A stretch of DNA of 64,000 nucleotides from Rhynchonema sp. JSB1_4 (Eukaryota; Nematoda; Chromadorea; Monhysterida; Xyalidae): positions 62,001-126,000 of the forward strand of contig JASAMV010004440.1 in NCBI GenBank assembly GCA_030248065.1, in the 5' to 3' direction. A program made the translations under genes and the position numbers. The first letter of the stretch is position 1; every line of letters begins with the position of its first letter. Below, piece after piece: positions 18,121 through 28,500 of this stretch. A model generated the notes under the pieces. It had not been told where the DNA came from. It was given only the letters and a program-made list of their open reading frames with translations, and ran no database searches.

Positions 18121-18520
18121 GCGGGCCGGAAAAAAAACCGTTTTTTTTCGAAAAAAAAACCGAAAAAAAACCGTTTTTTTTCCGAGGCCCGGAAAAATAC
18201 GTTTTTATTTTTCCGGAAATTTTTCCAAGTGGCAACTTTTGGAAAAAAAACGGTTTTTTTTCCAAAAATTTCCGAAATATTTTCAAAGGTTGCGAAAGAA
18301 TGTTGTCAAAACCAATGTAAATCGGTGCTAAACAGTTCAAAATGAGCACTTTTTAATCTCCAAGTGCATTTTTAGCCTGTTTCAGGCCATTTCCCGACAA
18401 AATTTTCTCCAAAATAGGCGTTTTTGGACCATGTGTATCCTTAAGTACTGGAAAAATATTTGGAAAAAAAACGGTTTTTTTTCCGGAAAAAAAACGGTTT
18501 TTTTTCCAAAAATATATTTT
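18121..18520. repeat. AAAAACGGTTTTT palindrome cluster
   Basis: Several perfect short palindromes of the form GGAAAAAAAACGGTTTTTTTTCC occur at about 18240-18262, 18463-18484 and 18484-18506. Related sequence is found at 7613-8030 and 15725-15880. These can form cruciforms. The parent element was not identified. Confidence 0.55.
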
Positions 18521-18798
18521 GCGGAAAAATACGCAAGTATAGTTTGTTCACCACCACAAACATCAAGCACTCGGCATCCAACTTGGTATTGGTCTGGTTC
18601 AGCGTCTTGTCCCAACTGTGTAACATCAGCTAGCTAGTTGCTGATGTGCACTGGTAGTACACGCCAACCCATTCATCTGCTGATACAGCCAGCTGGCTGT
18701 GATGTCACAAAACTCTGTATATTGCACACACTGCGCAAAAAAATTCCCGATATCTCGGTTGCACTGATCACCAAGTTTGATGCCGGAACTATCGGCTA

Positions 18799-18925
18799 AT
18801 AGTTTTGTCGTCAAATAAAGTCGTCGAACAAACAATACAACGTGAGCCCCAAATGAGCGCGAAAATAATACATGTGATTTTACGACAAAATGTGACGACA
18901 TGTTTTGACGACGTTACTGTAAGCC
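18799..18925. repeat. GTCGTCAAATAAAGTCGTCG repeat, copy 1
   Basis: Shares about 125 bp with 57260-57393, including GTCGTCAAATAAAGTCGTCG, ATGAGCGCGAA and ACGACAAAATGTGACGACAT. Arms with CGTCAAA/TTTGACG suggest a MITE. The second copy is in an acyl-CoA dehydrogenase intron. Confidence 0.55.
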
Positions 18926-18945
18926 GAAATATCTGGTCGTTGTGT

Positions 18946-19273
18946 GTAGGGTTAGAGAGATGTCGGGTGTCGGGTGCCAAAAAAGTGTAGGTGTCGGGTA
19001 CCCCCAGATGTCGGGTGTCGGGTTTTTTCGCAGCCGACACCCGACACTTACGGTTCAAAACATCAGTATTGCTGAGAGAAGAATTTTGAGCGAAAATTTT
19101 CTTCGAAGCAAATGTTTCCGAAGACGCAGAATGTGACATTTTGGTGTTTATTTCGGGAAAAACAACAGAACAGCCAAAAAACACCAAAAAAGAAAACCCC
19201 AAAAACAGGGGCTTTTTTTCACTGTCGGGTGTCGGCTTTTTCTGAGATGGCCCCCCCCCCGACCTCTAACCCT
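18946..19273. mobile_element. hAT-like MITE with GTCGGGTGTCGG subterminal repeats
   Basis: The ends AGGGTTAGAG and CTCTAACCCT are perfect complements. The flanking octamers CGTTGTGT and CATTGGGT agree at 6 of 8 positions. Subterminal GTCGGGTGTCGGG repeats occur in both orientations. About 328 bp, non-coding. Confidence 0.55.
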
Positions 19274-19283
19274 CATTGGGTGA

Positions 19284-19496
19284 TATTTTCGAAACGGTGT
19301 AAAGGTCAGTTGGGTGTAAAGGTCGGTGGAAAGCTCGGTCGACAGCTCAGTGTGATAGACCTCGGTGTAAACTTGAAACATTCCGCGTTAATAACAGGCA
19401 ATGTTTCACGTTTACACCGAGCTACGCCGACCGAGCTTTCGACCGAACTTTACGCCGACCTTTACGCCCAACTGACTTTTACACCGTTTCGAAAAT
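19284..19496. mobile_element. Foldback MITE with about 80-bp arms
   Basis: ATTTTCGAAACGGTGTAAA at the left and TTTACACCGTTTCGAAAAT at the right. The arms continue through repeated GGTGTAAAGGTC units, leaving a short loop near 19390. It would form a long hairpin. It lies 44 bp beyond the 3' end of the globin gene. Confidence 0.7.
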
Positions 19497-19539
19497 TCCA
19501 CCCGTTGTGTGCTGCTGACCACACAACTCCACAACAACA

Positions 19540-22500
19540 TCACCATCCCACAGAGTCGCCACTTGGTAGCCGGTCAACGCACATTGTCTTCGACTTTGGC
19601 ATCAGCGAGTAGGTGCTGCAGATACTGCCCCGATAGTTGTGGTGATGGTTGGGGGTATTGCTGATACTGCTTCGATGTGTCATTATGGGGTGTGTGTACG
19701 AGCAGATACTCTCATTATCGTCGAACATTATGTCATTACCAAGTACCCAGGTGGCGGATCGCAGTTCTGATACCCGATCTTCATCAGTATCGATGTTTTT
19801 CTTGTCGTTGTTGACATTTGCGCAGCACCATTTTCGCATTGATAATTCAGTTTGGGTGCTGCGATTGGTCAGTATTGGTGGCTGATGCTGCCGACGGCTG
19901 ATACTTGAGTCTGGTAATGGATAGGGAAGTGATCGGGATGTGGTAGAGCCGGCGCAACCGCCCAAAATGTCGTTGCTTTCCAGTGATGCTTGATTGGACA
20001 TAGTCCACGTGGTTGACCTTGAACAAAAAGTTACCATTATACCTCACGATTTCATGTAGTGCATGGTCTGTCAATTAGATGAAACTATAACGGCGTCTCA
20101 TGAGCTGGTGGTTGGACTTACAGATACCTCATCGAACCTTACGCTAGTCTAAGTTGCGTATACTGCCACTCAGTTTTATGAGAGCCAGAAACACCGATCG
20201 GCTGTCTCCTAATTATGCCACTATAACGAGAGTGTACTGTACCTTGCAGTGCTTGGCATGGACGGTGGTGAGTCTGAACTCGTCTGTGCACCTGACCAAA
20301 CCCGGGTGTCATCAGTCAGTGACAGACGTTTCTGAAGGCGAACGCGCCGACGCATTTTTACCTGAAAATCGGGAAAAGTTTCCACGAGTTTAGTTTCATG
20401 GAGAAAATTTTCTGATCCCAGTCTGTGCGAAACAGCGAACAAACAATTCCCCATACTCGATGTTGCTTCAAGTACATGTTCCAGTGCACAGCTTTGTGTT
20501 TGAGCAGCCGATATCAAGTTTTCAAGGCAGCAGGTTATCGGAGTAGCAAAGGCAGGTCGGAGGGGAGGGCCAGTCAAAGCAGAGGTCGCTGTGTTTTGTG
20601 CACGGGCCGGTAGCATCATTTACGGTCCTGTGCTCACTATAGGGTCCGCTTTTGGGCTGAGCCTAGGGTTAGGCTTCCACTTCTAGTTGGGCTTACAATG
20701 TAATCCAACACTGGGAGTTTTGAGAGGGAAGTGTGCAGCCTAAGCCTAAGCCTTAAACAAAGCTGATAAGTGCTGGACCGTAGTGAGCCCTGGACCGTAC
20801 TGATGAGCGCCGACACTGCCCGCAAACGAATGCCTGTTTATATACGGTACGTGTCACACCACGGTGAAACATCAGCCGTGTGCACATACATACAGTACCT
20901 CTTGTTGGAATCCATTGCAAATGTGGTCGCTAATGACGGCCATCAACAGTCTCCACGCCTCCTGTGCGTCTTTGGTCGTGCGGATAATGCCGAATTCACG
21001 AAGAAATGTTTCAGCACTCGATAGGAACAGTTTCTCCCAGACGAAATCGCGAAGTCCGCAGCGGTCGTGCAGATAGGCGTGCTTGCGACCTGGAAAAATG
21101 TCATCAGGACACTCTCCAAATTTTTGCACCGTAAAGTAAATGGTGCATCTGCAATTATAGGCACACACATTGCTCGGTTTCAAACGGTCAGCTTGTGACT
21201 GGGATGGGATTTCTATTTAGAATGATCAGCAGACTACACCCTCGCCATGTTATGGATTGTGTACCATTCTCGACTACATGGACCAAAAATGTAGATTTCC
21301 GTGCACTCGCACCGATGATGGCCTTGTGCACTACTACCTGGTGAAAAAATGCGTCAATAACGAAAAACATACTGCTGCACAACTCCTGTACAGAATACGC
21401 TGCCTCCGCATGATGTTTCACACAACGGTTATAAAAAGACCGAACACGCACCAAAGTTTTCAATCGGCTCCACGAAGACGCTGGATCGATCGATGTTGGT
21501 GATGATGTCGTCAAAGAACGAAATCAAAAATTTGGCGTGATCAAATATCGAATCCATCGATGGATTCGTCGGGTTTTCAGTCATCGATTTGTGAACACCT
21601 GTGAAACATCTACTTGATGATCGCTCTTGATCGTGCTGTGACTTTTGGATTGGACGATGTTTCAAGATTCACCAAACCGTTTCGAGTTCAACAACTCACC
21701 CATTGCCGCGTCCACCGTCGCATATTTGTTGGCGTATTGGGTGAAAATGCGCACGGTGGTGACGATCAATTGTGTCCGGTTGCGTTTCATGTGCACCTGC
21801 AAGCAACATGTTTGCTGATATCAATTTTTTTTGAGATTGTCTGTGTTTATTCTTCGAATCTCTCAGTGTTAGATCAGCTATAGGTGCCGCAAGCATACCG
21901 AATCTCTCAGTGTTAGATCAGCTATAGGTGCCGCAAGCATACCGAGACAACCCCCGCAGCCAGCGCAAACTGACTGAGATAGGTCCGTTTTTCGTGTGTC
22001 GATGTATTTTATGACTAGGTACAGGTCTCGCAGAGCCTGAAGGGCCAGATCAATTGGAAGCTTTCCACTTATCCCCAGGTAGTTGAGAAGCGACTGTTAA
22101 CACTAACATTAGTTTTTACGTTGTTTCGTCAAGATAGGTACTGCATCTCGAAATGGCATATTCTCGACTACAAAAATTCACGTGACCAAGTCAGATTCAG
22201 CCCTGATTACCAAGTTTGGTGCCGGAAAATAATCAATAACCCACTGCGATCGCCATTAACTCACCCAAGAGCGTTGCAGCGCCAGCGCATGTTTGGGTTT
22301 CAGTGGCCCGATCCTGCCACAGGGTTTGCCAATAGTCACCGCCGGGCCCATTACCCGACCGACAGCCATGTTCAGTTCAGCTTGTTGGGTCCCGTTACCA
22401 ATTGTGTGTTCGCCAATACGCGCGCGACGACGCCACTCCTGTTAGTTGGGGTGATGTTTCAAATTTAGTTTAAAGTTGACGATGTTTCGTGCGTGCGCAC

Positions 22501-25500
22501 CAGTATACGGGCATTCTCATTTCAATCCCCCGATCGCAAAACTCACTGCTGCTATGTACATTATTACCCGTGTGCCAGTCACTAAGGAGTCAATCTAGGC
22601 AACGGCCCCGTCCGACGTGCGTAAATTAAGGTTCAGACATTACTCTGGCTTCTCCGGCAATATTTTCAGCGCAATACCATCCATTTTTATGCATATAGAA
22701 AATTACATTGATCGACAGTCTGGATTCCCATCTTACCCTTCCTATGAATGGGGGTACAGTAATGTGGTTCTATATTGTTCTTGCTTTTTGCAGCAATCAA
22801 AAAATTGTTGCCCGGACTCGTACTGTACTGCGATCATACCAAAAGTGTAAATTGCAACACTGAAATATCATACAGTTGACTTGGCGGTCACATCTGCTAC
22901 CAGACCCCCGCGGGGCGGACACAGCATCACGCAACCTTCACACGGCCGCAGCTGTTTTTGGCACCCTGTCTGGACACTTCACTCCCGCCTAACAATCGCA
23001 CCTTTCCCAATTTATTCGCATCCACCACAGCTACCGTAGCCCTTGTGCTGTCCCTGGCCAGTTGTTGGACGATTCCATTTGGTGTCGTGTCGGATCGACG
23101 CATTTTGGTCTTCTTTTTGTAGCCTTTCGAGTCCAACTGATCGGTTCGGTCCGCTAGTGTTAGTAGATCAGTCAGACGAGACACTGAAACATCGAGTTCA
23201 GTGGTTGTTCTTGGTGCTATGGGCCGATTTTAATCCAACTTGTGCATTTTTGTACATTAACGATATAACCTGAGATTGGAGTCATTTCGACCATTGAAAA
23301 AGTTGTTCATTAGGTCTGGAAACTTAGGACCAACTCTTACGCTGGTCGAAATTAGTGGAATCACTAAATTTCTTGATTTCCTTTAAGCAAAAACTGCTGG
23401 CTCATGTTTCACAGCTATGTGCAGACGGTTCACCTTTGTTACGGCGCCCGAACACCTTGACGTTAGTTTCAATATTACCCATGGATTAAAAAGTGCGCGG
23501 AATCATAATTTACTATTGTTTCTTGTATACTATACACATTATGTGCGTTTTAACGAAATCATTCATTGAGGTCGCAGGAAAGCTCCAGAACTGATATCAT
23601 TTCAGTATTGACGCAACGCTGTTACATATTTGTTTCAACTTCACCATGGAAACGTGCGCTCTGGTTCTGGTACGAATACGCGTGCCTGGTTCCAAGGTCC
23701 CAAACACAAAAGTCTCGGGAGGTGCCATTACTGTAGAAAAGGTCGGCGCTCCTTCGGGAGTGCCCACACAGGATGTTTTTTTGGAAACTTTACCTAATAT
23801 TTTCACATGAAAAATTACGTGACTTATTTCTGATCAACTACGACCCAGCAAAAAAGCGCATGCGTATAGTATGTACTCACACAGTCCAATATCCGCATTT
23901 GACGATCCAAGTGATTTGTGATGTTTCACATCTCTAGGCTGTCTGCCGCCGAGTGAACAGCCACTACCCTGCGACGTGTGAGTTCTGTCAGTCAATATTG
24001 ATTTGTTGCTGTCTTGACTGGCAAGTTCCGCTGCCAGCAAGGGCCGGGCGTGTGTCGATTTTCGCCCCTCCTGACCAATATTGTTGTTAATTTGGTCACT
24101 GGGGCAATTCGGTTGACCACTACTTGCAGTCAAAGTTTTAATATTGTAAAGGTGATGATTAGTGGCTGTTGTTGTTGTTGACTGCAGTGGCTGTGATTGT
24201 CGTTTCTTCTTGTTGTCTTTCTTCTTGAGGTCGCCCGGCCGACGCGCTGGATTGGCACGGATACGACGGAACATTCCGGGGGGTTTACGCTTGGAACTGG
24301 AAACCGAAGCAAGAACTGGAATTAAATTTAGATTGAAAAGACGAAGAGTTAAAGGAAACCGCTTCCGCTGCATAACTGGCTATACTTTCGGTCGACTTTT
24401 TCGAACGTGTTTCATAATTCGTAACAAAAACATCAGAGGCGTCTGTTGCCTGCGGTGGTCGCGTGGCCGAATGGCGCTTTATGGATCCAGGCAACGTTTT
24501 GAAAAAATCACCCTCTATACTGACTTTTAAACATGAGTGTGGAATAAAATATAAACCAAGACAAAGCAATGTCATTATGATAAATAATTTGTCAAAATAT
24601 TCGGCGCAAACCAGGAAGAAAAACAGTGGGGTCAAAAAGTAACACGAGCCGACTTCTGAAACCTGAGAAAAGCTGGCGAAAATAAATTGATTAACACTAG
24701 GTTATGTGTACATAAGCACTCGAATGCACTACATTACCCACTGTATAGTACTGTGCATGTACAAGGCTATGTAACTTGAGTAATCATGTCCTCGATATAT
24801 ACATATTAGAAGCCTTATAATCAGTGCACAGTTTACCGCTTGGATCGGCAAAGCACAATTGCACGCCGTAAAACATTCTTGGTCATGGTAAGTTTAGGGC
24901 TCCACCAGATAGACCCGAAACCCGAAACATAAATTTTTTCTATGTCCATGTTTCGGGTTTAAAAAAAAACCCGAAACCCGAAACACGAAGCATGATAATC
25001 GAAAATGTTTCGGTCTTACCGCTTGTAGCTGACGTGCACTATTTGTACAGTCAGTCGAAACATTTTCGATAATCATGCTTCGTGTTTCGGGTTTCGGGTT
25101 TTTTTTTCAAAGAAAAAATAGAAAAAATTTGGACATAGAAAAAATTTATGTTTCGGGTTTCGGGTCAATCTGGTGGAGCCCTTACGAACTATGCAACTTT
25201 CTGGCAGAAGCTCGGCTAAATAGCCAAGCCAGCCGGTTGTGATGGCACGGCAAATTTGCTCAGGTATAAACAACGGCAGAAAGTCACCTCAAGTGATCTC
25301 GAGACGGAAATGGGTGTACTACAAGCATGATCAAAAATAAGAAAATGTCTCACGTGATATGCCCCTGCGCGGTGATGGGCATCGAAAACAATTGAGGAAC
25401 ATTTGAACTTGGAATGGTCCCCATTAACAATTTGCGAGTGTCATGACAATATCTGACGACGACATCACGAAAATTGGACCCAAGGTGACACACACGCACC

Positions 25501-25505
25501 GGCGG
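19540..25505 (-). CDS. Neuroglobin-like globin with long N- and C-terminal extensions, multi-exon
   Basis: Minus-strand exons in transcript order: 25505-25354, 24655-24612, 24523-24397, 24296-23881, 23793-23645, 23455-23434, 23183-23002, 22438-22265, 22093-21971 (optional), 21796-21700, 21598-21452, 21089-20899, 20361-20243 and 20017-19540. All phases agree; the total is about 806 residues within the window. The globin part starts at the A helix (LQRSW, exon 22438-22265). The E helix is DHAKFLISFFDDIITNI. The F helix is NFGRKHA, with proximal His in GRKH. The G/H helices end with EAWRLLMAVISDHICNGFQ. The distal-to-proximal His spacing is 32, as in neuroglobin, and the LGRKH-like motif and the Trp in the H helix also match. 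The upstream exons encode basic and Gln/Thr-rich low-complexity sequence. The last two exons encode a Ser/Thr-rich tail. Nematodes have many globins with such extensions. The first three exons are weak and may belong elsewhere; the true start was not found. Confidence 0.65.
21856..21943. repeat. Tandem duplication of 44 bp
   Basis: Two identical 44-bp units (21856-21899, 21900-21943), each starting GAATCTCTCAGTG. On the minus strand each unit starts with the donor-like GGTATGC. The duplication lies just after the optional exon of the globin gene. Confidence 0.9.
24897..25181. mobile_element. Tourist-like (PIF/Harbinger-type) MITE, TSD TTA
   Basis: Terminal inverted repeats starting GGGCTCCACCAGAT continue for about 50 bp through CCCGAAACCCGAAACATAAA on both arms. 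A TTA flanks each side (24894-24896, 25182-25184). 285 bp. A 3-bp TTA target and GGG start are typical of PIF/Harbinger MITEs. It lies in a proposed intron of the globin gene. Confidence 0.7.
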
Positions 25506-28500
25506 CTTATGAAACAGCAAAGTTTCCAACGTGTCAGCGCGTGTCACCACATGAAGTTACTGTCATTTTGCGCATGCTCGCACGTTGATAAAGGGCACAT
25601 GAAAAACGGGGCTCAAATGTTATGTATGTAGTTGGGACATGATCCGGTGAAAAGTTGCCGCAAACGACTTTAGTGTAAAAATTTTTCCAATTCTTCTTGA
25701 AAGCAATGTTCTGGCGACGATATACGACAATAACCAACCCATGTACATGCCACACGGAGCAGATCAAGACGTGTTGAAAAATCGGCATGCCAAGTTTTGC
25801 AGCTGCAACGTGTCGGAAAGGTGAGCTTTTCAGCCAGTTTCTCACTATACACGTTTCCAACCGGGCGAAGGCACATACGAAATAAGGTCATTGAGAAAAT
25901 CAGAAATTTATAGAAAAACTGAAGCCACTTCGCGACTCTGTGGAGTGCATTGTCATAAAAGTGAGACGCTTGGATCTCAGAGTGGCTCTCCGTTGATGAG
26001 ATGTCGCTGACGTTGCGTAACATTGCTGTATGCTGTTTATTTCGTCTTCGACAAGGAACTTGTAACGAAAGTGCTCGTTCACACATAGGCCAATCTAGTG
26101 AATGCTTGTCAAGTTAACATGGAGGACACAGGCATTTTCTGACGTTATGACACCCTAATCTGCTCAAAAAAGACACAGTTGAAAATACTAATTCTCGGGG
26201 TCTGACTTTGACACGCAGAGGTGCATTTTCTCTCGAGTACCCGTAAAACATTGTGTGGAGCTAATGAATGCTTCTGCACGTTTTTAGCTTAAAGCAGCCA
26301 GCCGGATCAAGTTTAACTAAAATATGCCTACCTAAACGGCAGTTATAATAACGGGGGGCTGGCTGGGTGTATACAGTGCGTGCCCACGCATTTTATTACG
26401 GGTACAACAAAGGTATCACATAAAATCATGCATAAAATTCGGTGAACGATTCCAAAACCGCATTTCTGTTTGGCGTACGATGAAATACATGTATAATCTT
26501 TTCAGAAGTTCCAGTACCTTTGTTGTTTTGTCATTTGGCAGTGCTTGTTCTGTAATGCTGCAGAGTCACTCGGCTTTGTGGGCCGGGACAAACAAAACTA
26601 TATTGTTGGTGCGCCAACCTGTCCCTCTGGTGGGCAGGGTGAAAAGCGAGAAAGCGAATATGCAATTGTATAAAGGTTGTCAACGGCTGAGTCTGTACAT
26701 AATGATTGATCGATCACTTTATCAGATCATTGATTATTTATTTATTATTTACTTTTGGAGACAGATCAGACAAGTCCTGATCAAGTGCAAACTAAGGTAA
26801 TGTAGTATGTATTATCCAACGGCCAAGAATGTTATGAAATCGATATTACCATAAAGGTCCGCGTGACTGACATTGTGACATGTCCCAGCACTGGGCATTT
26901 ACATACAGTACTTCAGATCAATGGCCGAATATCATTGAAAATATTGGCTTGCTGTCTGCATATCGCAGAATGGCATAATATCAGGGTTTAGTGCGGCTGC
27001 CCTACCGTAATCCGATTAGCGTGGTCACTACCGCATTTTTTGTCCTCATCCAGGCACCAGGGCGCAAAAATGAAAGTATCCATGGCGATAAATGACCTTG
27101 CCTGATGTTTATGGAATACAATCTTGGATTACACAGAAGTGAAGATTATAACGTGAAAACCGAGAGCTTTGTTTGCTTATTATATGTGGTTTAATATCAT
27201 GTGTTATGTAATTCGCGTGATTTTCCCAACTTTCTGCTCGTGATACTTTGCTCGGTTCGTTAACGCAACCCCAGATGTGCAGATGTTGTTGTTCGTTTTA
27301 CAGGGTGAAGCAGTGTCCGGGTATGTTCTTCTGTGTTCGTGCTACATACATGCTGCGCGAAGAAAAGATGATAAATAGGGCTTGCATGGCTGTCGTCAGA
27401 TCAAGTTTCCAAATATTTTTGTTTCTGAATGCCCAACACGAACAGCCGTTTTCAGAGAGTACAATTTTCTCAAATGGAGCAGTGTGCTGTGAACATTTGG
27501 AAACCCAATAAAAAAGATGAAAGAATGTGGCGTGAGCACTTGTCTTCATGTATGTCCATCGTCGCCGTTTTATTTTTGTGAAAAAGCAACACTACTGTTG
27601 AACGTAACCCCCTTCAATACGGACAGCTGTGTAGACGTGATAGACCGTAAATCATTTTGCTCAAAGTGCAAACAAAACGAACACTGTGTTGTGTTCCTTA
27701 TTTGCAATGGTGTTATGAGCGAGTTGTCAAAATGCAGCATCCACAAAGCACATATGTCGTGAAACATCAACAGAGCCGCGCAACTCAGCAAGTTCGGGGT
27801 TGGTTCGTTTCATTTTCGACACATCAACGCTCAAACAGTAACCCATGCCACGTCTAAAATTCTTCATTGTGTATTCAACACCAAAAAGATGCGCACGTCA
27901 CAAAATCCGTGGCAGAAACGGTGTTATTGGGAGCCGATATGACTGAAAGAAACGTCAAAATTGTCCTGAACAATGGTTTATGGATCCGACAGCAACAGGT
28001 CCTCGTCCTCGTTATGTTTTCCTGTGATCTTTGGCGCCCCACGCCTACTCCGTCTTGCGGAAATATGGTGCATAAAACAAAAATTTGCGTTCAAAATTGA
28101 TTTAAACAATTGCTTAACGATCGTTTAAACGGCTTGCAGCAGCAAAACGCGACTCGAATTTCTCTGAACGAAATCGATTACGGAATCTGTGGATGAAAGC
28201 CGCCTGTGAGGGCCGTCGAAGTGCTTGTGTGCTTGTTTTTCCGGTCCACAGGCTTGACCGAGTCAGAATATTTATAATGATAACTACTGTTGTGCACATT
28301 TACCTCCTCGGTCACCCATCTCCGTGATTGTTTCACCAGTCATGCATTGGTAATCTAGCAACGTGAAGTTGCGTGGGACAATAATCAAAATAATAAAAAA
28401 GTGTCACAACAGAATACAAGAAGCCACACAGGGGACACAGTCTGATGCATTCATCCTTCCAAGCGCAACAGTGATGACCACGGTCAAACATTGAGCATTT

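Noticed and set aside
21240..21345. Extra globin exon between 21452 and 21089
   Set aside because: It has splice-like ends, but the frame allowed by phase reads poorly and breaks the E-F helix continuity (VEPIENF-GRKHA) that matches neuroglobin.
21971..22093. Frameshift or pseudogene in the globin gene caused by a TCAGTCAG repeat
   Set aside because: A donor GTTTGC after CAGTCA ends the exon in phase 0 and joins exon 21796 in frame, so no frameshift needs to be assumed.
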